Below are positions 33,285 through 45,992 of a DNA stretch of 64,000 bases, piece after piece (position 1 is the first letter of the stretch; each line of letters starts with the position of its first letter). Origin of the DNA: Aricia agestis (Eukaryota > Arthropoda > Insecta > Lepidoptera > Lycaenidae); assembly GCF_905147365.1 (NCBI RefSeq), contig NC_056420.1, forward strand, positions 10,178,001 to 10,242,000, written 5' to 3'. The translations under genes were made by a program, and so were the position numbers. The notes beneath the pieces are model-generated. The model had not been told where the DNA came from and searched no databases. It was given only the letters and a program-made list of their open reading frames with translations.

Positions 33285-33647
33285 CAAATTATACCGAGCT
33301 GGTATCATAGTAGGTAGAGCTTGTCTAACTTAAAATGACGCGCCCCTGCCTCGTATTCACAGTTCAAATTTTTTCATTTGTATCAACTATACTGTACTCG
33401 GCGAAACATGGCGGTAGCGGTCATTGACTCCCTGTCAAAACTTGTCATATTCCATAATATAAACAGCGATTAACAGTGAAGTGTCAGATGTTGTTAATCG
33501 CGGCTTTGTATAGAAAATCACAAGTTTTTGACAGGGAGTCAATGACCGCTACCGCCATGTTTCGCCGAGAATATGAGTATTGAGTATATGAACTGGTGGG
33601 GCACGTCATTTCAAATTAGACAAGCTCTACCAGCTTGGTATAATTTT
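33285..33647. mobile_element. MITE with a second fold-back MITE inside
   Basis: Outer ends: AAATTATACCGAGCTGGTA..TAGAGCTTGTCTAAC at the left against the right end's reverse complement AAATTATACCAAGCTGGTAG..AGCTTGTCTAAT, then ATGACG(C/T)GCCCC on both. The inner element has its own different arms (see 33397-33569). Confidence 0.8.
33397..33569. mobile_element. inner fold-back MITE, arms about 49 bp
   Basis: CTCGGCGAAACATGGCGGTA at 33397 is exactly mirrored at 33569, and the arms remain nearly perfect through GCGGTCATTGACTCCCTGTC and AAAACTTGT. Confidence 0.88.
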
Positions 33648-33649
33648 AT

Positions 33650-34655
33650 TTTTAAGTGTGGTATTTGTTTCTTTTTAATATATTATCTAAAATTTCGTTT
33701 TTATAAAAATTCCTCTAAAGTCTAAACTATATCCAACAAAACACAAAGACATCCTTCAATGTACTCCACGGCACGCATTAGGATATTATATTTTCCAAAG
33801 CCAAGTTTAACTTTGGCCCAATTAGGCCCGATTCGACCAAACTTGGAGTTACACGAGTATAACTATCATGAGAATAATTTTACTCCTTTAATTTACTCTA
33901 GGATATTATCGTTTGCATTTTACCAAGTTACTCAAAGAGTATGAAATAAAATGACAATTATAGTTCACAATGACACCGACCGTGACAGTTGACACCCTGT
34001 TGTGCAACTATTCTCAGTTTAATATTTACTCCACCAAAATAGCCCGTGTAAATATTTACTCCCGTGTAATTACCTTATTCTTGGATTAGAAGTTGGAAAA
34101 ACGCAAAACCAGCTTACTAGATTAGGAGACAGTTATACTTGAGTAAAATTTTACTCCAGTTTGGTCGAATCCGCCCTTATTAGAAGATAATGCATTTATC
34201 TCCCGGCTTAGAGGAATCGATCTAAGCACTCCGGCAATACGATTAAGGCAGATTAGGTTTCACTTGTAGACACTCCGCTGAAGGCTATCCGTCTTATAAG
34301 ATTACATTGGCAGCCAATAAATTTACTTACATTATCGCCTGAGCATTGATGTTTCGTAAAAGAAATTTCTTAGCCGACAGCTTCTGTACAAAAAATTGCG
34401 AATGCTTGAGGTATATTTTGAATGCACTGTGATTTGTATATTAATTTTGCAGTATAAATTCTAAAGAGATATTTAAATATAAGAGAACTTAATGTAAAGG
34501 ATTTGAAAAATATTACATATGTATTTATAAAAAAATAAATGTTATAATACATTTGGGTTAAAGAATTTAAGAACAAAAATAAATCTTAATATAAACGGAT
34601 TCAGAACATTAAATTTTAATTTTAGTCGCAAAAAGAAACCACAGACTTCATTTAA
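33650..34655. other. gene-free stretch
   Basis: AT-rich, no clear element ends. Confidence 0.4.
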
Positions 34656-34657
34656 CG

Positions 34658-34935
34658 ACCTCTGTGGCTCAGTAGTGAGCGCGTTGGTAGCTCAAGCCGG
34701 GGGTCGCGGGTTCGAGTCCCGCCGACGGAACAAAAAGTTTTCAAAGTTCCTGGGTCATGGATGTGTATTAAATATGTGTATCATATAATAAAAATCTTAA
34801 ATATATGTATAGTATAAAAGTATTAAATATATTTCCGTTGTCTGTTACCTGTAACACAAGTCCTTCAGGTACTTACCACAGGGCCAGACTGACGTGGTGT
34901 GAAGCGTCCATAGATATTATTATTATTATTATTAA
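34658..34935 (+). mobile_element. tRNA-derived SINE (family B), copy 2
   Basis: The head GACCTCTGTGGCTCAGTAGT..GGTCGCGGGTTCGAGTCCCG is followed by a body nearly identical to the copy at 17255-17533 and a (TTA)n tail. Confidence 0.88.
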
Positions 34936-35665
34936 TTAATGTTAAAATAAAGTTTAATGATTTAAAATTTAATAGGGAAAAGTCTTAATTCACTTGGTCT
35001 ATCCGTAGCAAGGCTCACGAATAAAATCTTAATTCGTCAGGCAGAGTCGTTCCTATCTAAATTAAGTCAAAACATTTCATTTAGATAGTTGGATTCGCGA
35101 TTCCAGTAGAAGCCGACAATTTCATATAAGACGGTACTTCCATAATGTTTTGTAGAGTACTTTTGATCACAACTTCATCACTTCTCTTAACGCATTAAAT
35201 TCTTAATAAAATCCGTGATAAAACTGACAGAAATATCGTTTTCTGTTGAAAACCTTGACAAAAATTGTTGAATAAGTCAATGAAAGAGTAAAATAAGTTG
35301 TCACACCTAGGCAATATGTAGAAAATTACATTTGCCGCAAATTTTCGTAGTCTTCAACGTTTTATTTTCACGTACGACAGCACAGCTAAGGTTTATAGTT
35401 TGACAAATGACTTCTCTTTTTTCGATTTAGAAAGAGATAACAACATATCCAATCTACCTAGTTTACTTTGAAAGGCCTAATAATACAAATATTATTTATC
35501 CCATTAACAAGGTTTATTTATCTTTAATAACAATTTACACTTATTACTGAAATAGATCCACACACGATCTTAACTTGTTCCACAAACCTATTTGGCTTCG
35601 ACTGCAGTTCTTAGAGCTTTCAATTACGTATTAATCAAACCGGAGAACGTATTGATCGGGATTAA

Positions 35666-36138
35666 GAGGATTCCACACCGCCATTTTTTCCATACAAACG
35701 TTGTCCCCTGTTTCCTCCCTGGATAATGCTAGTAGAGTTATAATTTTTTTCCTGAATATCTACGGCCACTAATACAATGTCCCTATGTTTTCTTTTTTTT
35801 CATAATTTAATTATTAAATAAGATATGAACGTTCAAAAACCCAAAAAAATGGCCAGATTTTCCACTGTGTTCAAACGTCCAGAAAACAGATTTGGATAGA
35901 TTATACAAAAAAAGCAAAACATAGGAACACAGCTCAAGCCTTTTTTTAATCTTTAATGAAAAAAGTACTTAAATCGGTTAAGTTTTGGAGAAGGAATCAG
36001 GGGACAACGAATCGTTGATTTTCTGGATTTTCTGCAGTTGTCTCTATCGCGTTCTGCGGTATAGGCTTGAGGTAAGGGAGACAGCTATAGATATTACACG
36101 TACTTTTTTTTCATTTCTCTAGCCGCTGTGGTATCCTC
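35666..36138. mobile_element. DNA element with GAGGAT.CCAC ends flanked by TTAA
   Basis: TTAA occurs at 35662-35665 and 36139-36142. The ends GAGGATTCCACACCGCC and (reverse complement) GAGGATACCACAGCGG are inverted. TTAA flanks recall piggyBac-type insertion, but the ends do not start CCC, so the class is uncertain. No frame. Confidence 0.7.
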
Positions 36139-36212
36139 TTAAAGAGTTAATAATTTGAAATAATATGGCGTGGTAAAAGTGATTTCTCCTGTAAATTGTA
36201 AATAAACTAGAT

Positions 36213-36433
36213 CATGGGCGTACCCAGGTAGGGGAGGGGGGGGGGGGGGGGTGACAGCTCCTGTCCTGCTCTGCGCAAAATGAAGTGTTGGAAACAAAAT
36301 ATCTTTTTCAGATAATAAGTATTCGTCAGATTAATAAAAGTAAATTTTCATAATTTTTGTTTCAATATACCAGACGTCCGACCATCTTCTCGAAGGTATA
36401 AGCTCCCTAGCTGAAATCCTGGGTACGCCCATG
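36213..36433. mobile_element. hAT-like MITE with a poly(G) run
   Basis: The ends CATGGGCGTACCCAGG and CCTGGGTACGCCCATG are perfect 16-bp inverted repeats. The flanks AACTAGAT and AACTACAT (7 of 8) fit an 8-bp duplication. An uninterrupted G run of about 16 lies at 36236-36251. Confidence 0.8.
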
Positions 36434-36551
36434 AACTACATAGTGCACGCAACTTTGTTCGCGCAAAATTTCGTTTATCGCGCACGAGCATACAGTAGGT
36501 AATTAATTCCTCGTGATAAAAACGAATTTCGTATGACGAGAATTATTACAA

Positions 36552-36763
36552 AACTAGAGGACGCCCGTAACTCCATTGCGCAAAAATTCGTTTATCGCGC
36601 GAGAAATGTACATTTTTCCGGGATAAAAACTATCCTATGTCCTTTCTCGGGACTCAAAATATCTCCATGCCAAATTTCAGCAAAATCGGTTCAGCGGTTT
36701 GAGCGTGGAGAGGTAACAGACAGACAGACACGTCACTTTCACATTTATAATATTAGTATGGAA
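36552..36763 (-). mobile_element. Helitron-like family H1, near-complete
   Basis: Read on the minus strand it ends GCGCAATGGAGTTACGGGCG, then TCCTCTAGT, with the terminal hairpin partly decayed. Confidence 0.7.
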
Positions 36764-36811
36764 GTATGGATAATTATTAAAATATAAATATACCTAAGGA
36801 TTTTATGAGTA

Positions 36812-37015
36812 AAAAAGGCCAAGAAAATCACGTTTGTTATATGGGAGCGTCCTTTAAATATTTTTTTGATTTATTTTTAGTATTTGTTTTTATAGTAGCA
36901 ACAGAAATACACAATCTGTAAAAATTTCAGAAGGTTCTTGAGATGTAGCCTGGAGATAGACAGACAGACGGACAGACTAGGGTCCCGTTTTTACCCTTTG
37001 GATACGGAACCCTAA
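36812..37015 (-). mobile_element. dispersed repeat, AGGGTTCCGTATCC family, copy 1
   Basis: The minus strand reads TTAGGGTTCCGTATCCAAAG, GTCTGTCTGTC..CCAGGCTACATCTCAAGAAC and CTCCCATATAACAAACGTGA. The second copy is at 54845-55283 in the other orientation. Confidence 0.7.
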
Positions 37016-37344
37016 AAAGACACAATTCTGTATGTACAATAAAATAAAATGTAATTTCTGTTTGTCTGACAATGCGTGTATTACGAATACGTAGAGTTTT
37101 CGGATTTACTTTTCCCGCTTTTATCCGAGCATAAAGGCATTATTATTGTAAGAAAAGGCCATCTATTGTCACTTTGGCTCGGCCTTTTTCACAAAATTGA
37201 ATCCTTATTTGCCATCTTAATACATTTTGAATTCATTTATTACATTCGTATTCTGAGATTTTGTTACATTTATTCGATTAAGATTACTTACATTAATAAA
37301 TAGTATAACTTGGTTTCTAATAAATTATTTTTATTAAATACTAC

Positions 37345-37475
37345 ATCACCCGGTGAACTTCGTATTATTGCTCTCCTAATACCTTTCTTGGGCTTTCACG
37401 AATATTTAAAAACTAAAATCAGACCAATCGGTTCAGCCATTCTCGAGATGAACCTAGACTAACAAATTTTAAAAT
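37345..37475 (-). mobile_element. repeat family H5 fragment
   Basis: The reverse complement carries GAACGGCTGA/CCGATT..ATATTCGTGAAAG..GAAGTTCACCGGGTGATGTA. Other copies are at 32450-32535, 46812-46965 and 54025-54182. Confidence 0.6.
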
Positions 37476-37605
37476 GCATTTTAGCCCCCGACAAAAAAGA
37501 GACTTCTGATTTCTGCAGAGACTTACTAGTTACTACGACCTCTATCACTTATTAATTATTATATTTTTTATACTGTAGCGATTGTGAATTTAGTTGTAGA
37601 GTCAC

Positions 37606-37730
37606 AATCCTGCATCGCGCTATCGAAGTTTCTGAGATCGGCAAGACATAATATAAACGTTTGAAATGATGTCATGGGCCTAACCGAGCATGCTATTTCG
37701 CTCGGTCGGAAGAGCTTCCTTTGGAGCAGC
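37606..37730 (+). repeat. dispersed repeat, CCTGCATCGCGCTATCGAAG family, copy 2
   Basis: Matches 30881-31018 in word order; slightly shorter. Confidence 0.65.
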
Positions 37731-37773
37731 TATCATAATATTATCCTTAGGGCCAGTAGGCCTACTACGAAAC

Positions 37774-37887
37774 TGTTTTGAGACTCAAACAATCGGACGA
37801 GAATGGCGCGTCCTGCTCTAACAACGTCATTTCACGTTTGTTAGAGCAGGACGCGGCATTCTCGTCCGATTGTTTGAGTCTCAAAAC
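37774..37887. mobile_element. fold-back element with about 50-bp arms, copy 1
   Basis: GTTTTGAGACTCAAACAATC is mirrored by GATTGTTTGAGTCTCAAAAC, and the arms continue through GGACGAGAATG.CGCGTCCTGC with one mismatch. The sister copy is at 43021-43143. Confidence 0.9.
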
Positions 37888-37904
37888 AACACCTACACGT
37901 ACAA

Positions 37905-38041
37905 GGCCTGTTTCACCACTATTCGATAAAGTGCCGAATAGGCTATTCACAACTTTTTTGACAGATTCTCCATACTTGATCTGTCAAGATAATTGGTGGA
38001 TATCCTATTCGTCACTTATCAGGAAGAGGTGAAACAGGCCC
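37905..38041. mobile_element. MITE with GGCCTGTTTCACC ends, copy 2
   Basis: GGCCTGTTTCACC and GGTGAAACAGGCC are perfect 13-bp inverted ends. The interior matches the copy at 10714-10838. It begins only 17 bp after the fold-back element. Confidence 0.82.
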
Positions 38042-38623
38042 TTACAGTCTAAAGTTTCATTTGCGTAAAACAAAATGTTTATGGCCTATTGTTATTATTG
38101 CTAATGCTGGTAATTTTCAATGAAATGTGGTCAAATAATTGCTCATTATCAAATTGATAGTACCGAGTTTGTTCCAAATATTACTCTTCTATTTTATACT
38201 ACAGAATATATAAAACGTGAATATAATATTTATCTTTAATAGAACTAAAAACAGTCGTTATTATTGTTTCGGCTATTCCGGCTGTGTCTCTACTAAATAT
38301 TACGTTTCAGGTCAAGGTTTCTGAGGTGACAAAAATACGACAGTGACTTTCTATTTTAATTTGTAGCCCAACGATCGAACTTTGGACAAAAGAAACATTT
38401 TAAGCATTTTCGAAACTGAGCCTTAGGTAGTTACGTACTACGTAAAAAGTGTGTACTATAATTTACAAAGTAATTTTTTTTTCCTCTCTTTTAAACACTG
38501 TTACTTGGCGATCTGTGTTACACAATAAGCCATTTTTATGAAGGGGGTTGGAATTATTTGGCCTTTGACAGCAGAGAAAGCTTGGTTATAAGCTTTTACT
38601 CCTATGATGGGTCAATTTAGTTG

Positions 38624-39400
38624 TTATTGGCCAAATCTAAGGTTTAGTGTCGGTACACTATGTCTGCTCAGTCTGGAGTGAGTGACACTGCCTGAGCCAG
38701 CAAGTCTTGATGCCAGTATGTTAGTGTGTTTTGCTATTCTTTCTTGATAGACCTTGCTGTATTTTGAGATCTCATTTCAAGGTCTTTGTAAATGTACTTA
38801 TTAGAAAGATAATATGGTATTCTCAGCATTGTTCTTAGCGCTTTACTCTGGAAACGTTCCAGAATCTCTATGTTGCTGATGCTGGCAGTACCCCATAACT
38901 GAATGCCATATGCCCAGATAGGTTTAAGGATGGCTTTGTAAACTGATATTTTGCATTCTGTTGAAAGTCTAGCTTTTGGACCTATGAGCCAGTAGATAGA
39001 TCTGAGTTTTGTGTCAAGTTGTTTCCTTTTTGTCCAGATATGTTTTCTCCATGTAAGCCTGCGGTCTAAATGCATGCCCAGGTATTTTGCATTTTCGGCC
39101 TGAAGAATATCCCTATTGTGTAATTTAATTGGAGGACATGTTTGCTTTCTTAGAGTAAAGGTTACGTGGACCGACTTGTCCTGGTTTGCCTGGATACGCC
39201 AGTCGTCGAGCCAGGTTTCTACTTGACTGACGTTTTCTTGTAGTTTGGCTGATGCTATGGTGGGGTTTTCATGTACAGAGAGGAAGGCTGTGTCGTCGGC
39301 ATATGTAGCCGTTGTTGTATCGTCTCTAGTTGGCAGGTCTGCAGTGAAGATGAGATAAAGCACTGGACCGAGTATGCTTCCTTGCGGGACTCCTGACAAT
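38624..39400 (-). pseudogene. Jockey-like LINE reverse transcriptase, 5'-truncated and frameshifted
   Basis: From 39399 on the minus strand the frame reads SGVPQGSILGPVLYLIFTAD, then TATYADDTAFLS with the catalytic YADD, AENAKYLGMHLDRRLTWRKH and ILKPIWAYGIQLWG. These are RT motifs of the Jockey clade in the usual order. Near 38760 a one-base shift moves the continuation (EISKYSKVYQERIAKHTNIL) into another frame, which ends TLNLRFGQ and TAA at 38626. The copy starts at the PQG motif, so the endonuclease and N-terminal RT are absent. Confidence 0.9.
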
Positions 39401-39404
39401 ATTT

Positions 39405-41790
39405 CGCATAATGCCGAAGTCTCATCGCCGGTTTTTTAACGGGTAATATCTTCGCATATGCTTTAGTTTTAATTAAACGTGCGCGATGAATACACAACGA
39501 ACATTTACATGAAATATAAGCCATAAGCGGTGAAGAATTCATTTGTACAATGCTATGCACTTTTATGATTGTAAGCAAAAATGTAAAATAGTTATTGAAG
39601 TAGTCAGATTGAAATTCAAATAAATTTTTCTAGTGGATATCTTATTCACAGCTGCGTTAGTCTGATACATTAAAATGACGGATTGACAAGAACAGCAATT
39701 ATGATGAGCTGTTGACTAGATGATGTACGTTGGTCGTAGATTTTGACGCGAACGCTTCTTATTAATTTGCACATGACTTAACTCAGCTGCCCTAAATATA
39801 CTACACTAGGCTTCGTATAGTATTTTTCAGCATAGATACGTTTAATTATAAAAATAAGGCTTTAACACAATAGACATTACAGTGAAAGTCTAGTTTTTCA
39901 TTAAGTTACTTAATCAGAGCCCACGATTATAAATGCCATGTAACAGAAATTACCGTATTCAAATTTTGCCCAGTACGTTAATTTTTAACCCCCAATTTAC
40001 TTAGAGGTATAAAACCACCTCAAGTTTAGTGTAAGCGTGTATGAAGTGGGTCAATATAAGCTCGAGTCTCGTCTCGAAAAAACCGACACCCAAGGGTTAT
40101 TTATTATGTTAACGACGCTCGGGAACCCCGCTAAGAAAATATCAGCAAAAACTTTTTCCAACGAACTTCTATATGTTTATAAAGTTGAAAATTAAGATGG
40201 TGGGACCAATTGAACTTAGATGATTCAATTGCGAATTCTGAAAGTTAAATAAATAGCTGACAGACCAATAAATCCAAGAAATGGAATGTTATAATCGATT
40301 CAATTTTTTTGTAGCTGAATTGTGTTTTCTAACCAATGATATTCTACTTATTTATACAGATGTGTTACGTCCATACTATTTTCCGGCTTAAATCTCTTCC
40401 GAACAATTATCAAATTCAAAATTGCAAACATTGACAAATTTGACAGATAAGTGAAACAAAAGATACGAAAAACCATTTACATAAAAGAGACAGTTCTATT
40501 TTTAAACGTCGAATTGTATCGCTGTCTCTTTTTTCGCCTGAGCTATGACGAAAATTCGATTTTTTCCAGATTGTTCAAAAAAATAATTGAAAATGTAAAT
40601 AATCGAGGTATTTACTGCAATCAAGACATGTGGTAAGAGATTCCATGTGTTTTGTTTACTTTCGAGTTATAATTGGTATATTTTCGAAACACGTACGACG
40701 TATTTTCAATTTATTTAGGTAAGAGTTAAGACAAGACGCGGCACGTTCGTGACTGCGCTCGATGCAGACTAAATAACAGACGGCCTAATTGGGTCGTATT
40801 TGAATCTTCACAACGCGCGCGGTAGTTACATATCTGCTTTGAGTATTTCATCATTGTTTCTAACCAATTGTCAAGAGTCGATAAATTTACGACAACCCTT
40901 AAAATATTAGCGTCAATTTGGTTTGAACCTACGGTTACAATCTGAGGTTACAACGTAGTCTTGATATAAATCTGCAATTCAATATTATTTTCTAATGTTA
41001 AACGAACTTCTAACCACTTTAATCTAAACAGGATTGAAGCTGTATTAATTTTGATTTACGTAACAGAATCGGGGTAGAAAATATTTTAATTTCGTTTTTC
41101 TTTGACATCAGCTATGCTATGCGCAAATATCTACCTGACCCAAGAATCTTATTATTTTCATTTGGATGTTGCGGTCGGCAGTCCCATTCATGTCCTTATT
41201 TTGATAAAACCGAGATTCAAATTAAGGATTAGATCTGTTTTTTCGCTGTAAAGGATAATTTTCTGTGCCGGAAGCTAAAATTGGAAGATTTCATTAGGAA
41301 AGACGTCTTAGAAATGATATTTTCCGCCCGACCTTTTCTGTTGTTTTCGTTAATATTGCCAGATTTTTTCGGAATAATTTCGTATTTTATTGATTTTGAA
41401 ATTTATATTTTATTTAGCAGTTATATAATTATGTCATCGCTATCGGTGACCTTTAAATTTTCCCTTTATAATATTATTTTTGTTTTTGTATAACTTGGTA
41501 ACTTTAAGACGGTCTAATTTTGCGTAAACTTTTGCAGTTTATTAAAAAGTTCGCATTGCACCCGTGTCGCCTATTTGCACACTGCTAATCTTCAAATAAG
41601 CTAGTCAACAAAAAGTGACGTTTTTGAGTTTGTAAATCTTAGTAAAATGTTAAAAAAAAGAAAAAAAATCTTTGATGCACTCGCGACTTTTTATCGTACG
41701 ATATAAATGAAGCTTTATACAACGTAATTTAATAAAACTCAAATTCAAATTATTTATTTTCATTTTTGACAAAATGAAAATAAATAATTA
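39405..41790. other. gene-free stretch
   Basis: AT-rich, no recognised repeat ends and no supportable gene. Confidence 0.45.
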
Positions 41791-41797
41791 CGCATAG

Positions 41798-42092
41798 CAT
41801 GAAAAATAATAAATAATATGTAAGGATGTGGCAAAACATGGCGGCAACACTCAAAAGTCAAAACAGATTCTTTTGTTAATATTGGATATTGTCTTTAAAA
41901 AGTTGTTGTTTTGACTATTATAACGGCCTGTTATATATTTAACGGATCTTCCCAGCAGGAATTAAAATTTAACACCGTGTTAGGCGATTTGACATGACAT
42001 TAGCGTCTGGTGGAACGCTCGATAGCTCTAACAGGCCGTTAACTGATTTAACAAGCCGTTATTTATTTAACATTGCTTGATGAAACTGGGTC
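41798..42092. mobile_element. inverted half-copy of the GACCCAGTTTCA element
   Basis: Reading the minus strand from 42092 gives GACCCAGTTTCATCAAGCAA, then AACGGCCTGTTAGAGCTATC and CACGGTGTTAAATTTTAATT, matching the left half of 24905-26066. The other terminus is missing. Confidence 0.8.
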
Positions 42093-42099
42093 CTATTCT

Positions 42100-43015
42100 A
42101 TCATCTCTAGAAAAAATTACTCTACTTTTGTGCACGGCACAATTTACATTCTCAATAATTTTTAAAGTAAAAAAAAAGTCTCATATTTCATTTTACAAAC
42201 TTATATAGACTATAATATTATAATAGACAGTGTTTGCCGAGTTTAATATGCTACTAGAGAGCAATACCGTCAAAGCAGCACTTATACAATTATTAGCTCT
42301 CTAATAAGTAATATTGCTTTTTTATATATTTTTTTTTGTAAATGAACTAAATAAAAAATAATCCGAAGAGTTTCTACAAACATACCAATTATTGTATGAT
42401 TCTTATGTTCAAATTAGCATGTCACCATTATTGCATACTTAGTGTACTAATTAGAGGCTATCGTGTTAACACGTCTACACAGCTAATGTCGGATTATGTC
42501 AGTACTGTGGTCGCATACACCTGCTTGCGGTTTCCCGACATAACTACTGCACTAGTTCACTGTTTAGTTCGCATTATTCTTTAAAGTTTAACGGTTTATT
42601 AGTTAAACTGTCGCAATCGGATATTACGAACGACGAAGACGAATATTTGTACTTAATTGTGATTAAATGAAGACTTTGAAATAATCCCCATACTTTATCT
42701 ATTAAATTGTTCATTAAATTGAAGTTTGGTCATCATTAAACTTCTCTGAGTGCGGGCCGTAACTGTTGTAAGTTTTGGGTAGTGACTAGTGAGAACATAA
42801 GATTATGAGTTTTTGATCTGTTAAAAAACCTTTTGTTAAATTTTTAAGTAAGTATCAGGATACTCAAAATTTCTACCGAAGCAAGACTTATTTCTGTTAC
42901 GATTGTTTACTTGGATTTGTAGGAAATAAAACGATTTAGCTTTATAGATCTAGCGATCTAGCTAGACACCATACATTTTGGATTTTTTTGGCAATCTTTG
43001 AGCTCTGGTCCTGTA
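42100..43015. other. gene-free stretch
   Basis: It contains a degraded repeat near 42655-42768 related to 14766-14935. No gene. Confidence 0.4.
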
Positions 43016-43020
43016 CCACC

Positions 43021-43143
43021 AAACCGTTTTGAGACTCAAACAATCGAACGAGAATGCCGCGTCCTGCTCTATTAAACGTGAAAAGACGTTGTTAGAGCAA
43101 GACGCGGCATTCTCGTTTGATTGTTTGAGTCTCAAAACGGTTT
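43021..43143. mobile_element. fold-back element, copy 2, arms about 54 bp
   Basis: AAACCGTTTTGAGACTCAAA and TTTGAGTCTCAAAACGGTTT are perfect inverted ends, extending 5 bp further than in the copy at 37774-37887. The inner arms differ at a few positions (GAACGAG/CTCGTTT). Confidence 0.9.
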
Positions 43144-43189
43144 CTTGGTAGGCTTTCTGAGCCTTAGCCATTTTCCCTAACACAGAGTC

Positions 43190-45985
43190 AAAAAAAAAAA
43201 AACATTAAAACTAATGCAATGAAATATAATTTGTAATGATGAGGTGCTAATTCTAATGAGTAATTAATATGTGATCAGTGGCTAACGTGCTAACGTGCGG
43301 TCCCCGCGTGTGACGTAATTAACGTTATTAAATGTTAATCGTTAATAACGTAACTTTGCGAATCACTAATTAATTATTCGTGTGCCATTTAATGAGTATC
43401 ATTGAAAATTGAGATTTAAGTATTCATTAATTGCATTCAAATCGAATAATTTTCATATTGTTTAATTTTTCACCGGAAAGAGTTAAAATTAAATTATTGT
43501 ATGAATTTAGTCTTTTATTAAAGTAGTTAACTTAGTTTTGCGTGTTATTTCTTTTTACGCCAAAAAAGCCTTATATCTTCAACAACAAGAACAGGAATGA
43601 AACACATTTGTGTTTGCGAGACCATCTATGAAATTTGAATTTCAAATCCTCAATTCGACAAAAAATTGCGTTATTCATGATTTTTTACTTTTTTTAAAAT
43701 CCTGCAGAACTTGTTAGCCTAGATAATGAAGAAGTAATCAAAGCTTTTTGATATGAAGTAGGTACGTTTGGAATAAAAGAGTGTCTTTGAAATAAAACCG
43801 TACAAGTAAAAATCCTCTTACGCCGTAAGCCTTCTTTAGCACTTTAGCACTTTAAATGGGCTAAATGCTAGATGTTCAGCACGAAGTTTTAGTAATTATA
43901 AAGTTCTGTATTCATGATGTGGGTCAAAAGCGAGATGGACATTCTATGCGGGAACTAGCCCAGTTTCTAAAATTTCATTTAAGTCAAGAAATTAATAACG
44001 AAATGTTCAAATATTTATTTAAATAGTAATATTTCTCTACGTTTTGATTAATTAAGATTAAAGATTAAGTTTTGTCTATTTGACGGATATATAATACGTG
44101 TTGTAATTTTTTGTAGAATTCTGGCCCATATTGAGATATTTGAAAGACTATTTGAAACGTAGCACAGTAATATTACTTAAAATATTTTATAATATGAAAC
44201 AGAATGAAGAAGAAAAACTGGATATTTAATTGATTTAAAAATATTATAATGTAATTATTATTTTTTATGCTTAAATACCACACAGTTTCATAAAGACAGG
44301 CTCAGACAGTATTTCACGATGATAATATAATAAGAAATAAAATTTACAGAGCACAAACTTGAATAGCATCATAAATTTTGAATTTGGTATTGAGAAATCT
44401 AATAATATAAGAGATATAAACCGAACGATAATAATTTGATGTTTAAGACATTATACTCTTAGGTAAAATTACTACGGAGCACGCAGAAATACTTTATTAT
44501 AAGTTCCTCGTAAAGTAAATTCAACCACGCTTAGCTTTTAAAACTTTAAATACTCTATCTTGGGAATTAGGTACTTTTAAAACATGTTTTTATGCGAGAA
44601 TCTACGTTATACTATGCTGCTTAGTTGTAATATCTGAATATTATCGTCTTTATTATACTAGCTATACTGACAGACGTTTATTGTCGCACTTATGTAGAGT
44701 GTTAATATTCAAAATTTCTCACCGTTAAAATATTTTTTGAACTTGTTTTAAAATCTAAATTATCCATATTACCTATCAGTTTCGCAGACCTTCTCGAGTT
44801 TAAATTTTAAAAGACGAACTTTATATTTTAAAAGACGAAAAATAAGCAATAATATATGAAAAGTATTACAGAACTAAGGTAGGAAAATCATAATCTTAGA
44901 CCACAAACGGTAACGATAGTGGTTTTTAGTTTTAGCATACAAAGTATATAGCTAAAATGGAGTCACGTTTGAAATATAAAAGCCAAATAGAATCCCATAT
45001 GGTTTCAAATATGAATATCCTTAGGTGGATACAAATATTTGAACAATGGTCCCAGTAGATCTAGATGTAGATTCAGTTATCGTAAATATATTCTTGCCTA
45101 TTATTTACGTTCGTTCTCTTGCGAAATTCATATTACGAACGATGTTGTCTGGGCTCATTTTTCCTATACGGTTTTGATCGATCATTTGGAAGATTTACCG
45201 GTTAAAAATATTGGAAATTCATAAAAGATTTCGTAGAAAGAGAGAATTTAAAACATGATATAAACCTACAGCTACAGAGTGCTTACAGAGACACGTTGAC
45301 AAGTTTATTTCAAAGAAACGATATATTTTTTCTGACGTAAATTAAAACATAATATTATATGTTTATTGTTTATATTCTATGTTTTAAATTATTGAAATTA
45401 TGTTTTAAATTTATGGTCTGGTCTATGTTTTTATTATGTGGAAACAAAAAGAAGTTAAAAAGTAGCTCTTTATTTGTAGAAAGTAATTTAAACTTCTATT
45501 GTTTGTTTACCATTGTGTATTGTATGATGAACGTCATAATTTTATTTCAGTTAAACCTAAATTAACTTATTACCTTTCCCTTGAATACTTTTGTTTTTGT
45601 ATATTAAAAGAGAAGATCAGAAGAAATTATAGATTTTTTAGAAAAGTTATCGAGGAAGAACGGAAAGATTTAAATTATAAGGGTTCCGTGTAGAACTATA
45701 CCTAACTCTAAAAGCCTTTTTAATACTTAAACACAGAAATATCATAAGCTGCTACTTCTAAATTCTTGACTAATAGACAGTGTAATACTCTCCAAGTTCT
45801 GAAACTTTGTAAAGATAGGCTTACTGTTTCACGTGTATTTTGGTGTTTGGTGTTAAGTTTGGATAAGTGTGAAAGCGAGATTTGAATAATAATTAACTTT
45901 AAATTTTCTTTATCGTATGTCAATAAAATATTATCTTCACGACTTGAATACCATATATACTCAAGATTTGACAGACTTTTTATAA
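43190..45985. other. gene-free stretch
   Basis: AT-rich. Short open frames here (for example 45359-45693) have biased AT-rich residues and no family match that I recognise. Confidence 0.45.
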
Positions 45986-45992
45986 AGAATGA

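Noticed and set aside
45359..45693. Overlapping small frames rich in Phe/Leu/Tyr
   Set aside because: AT-rich sequence gives such frames by chance; no start, splice or family support.
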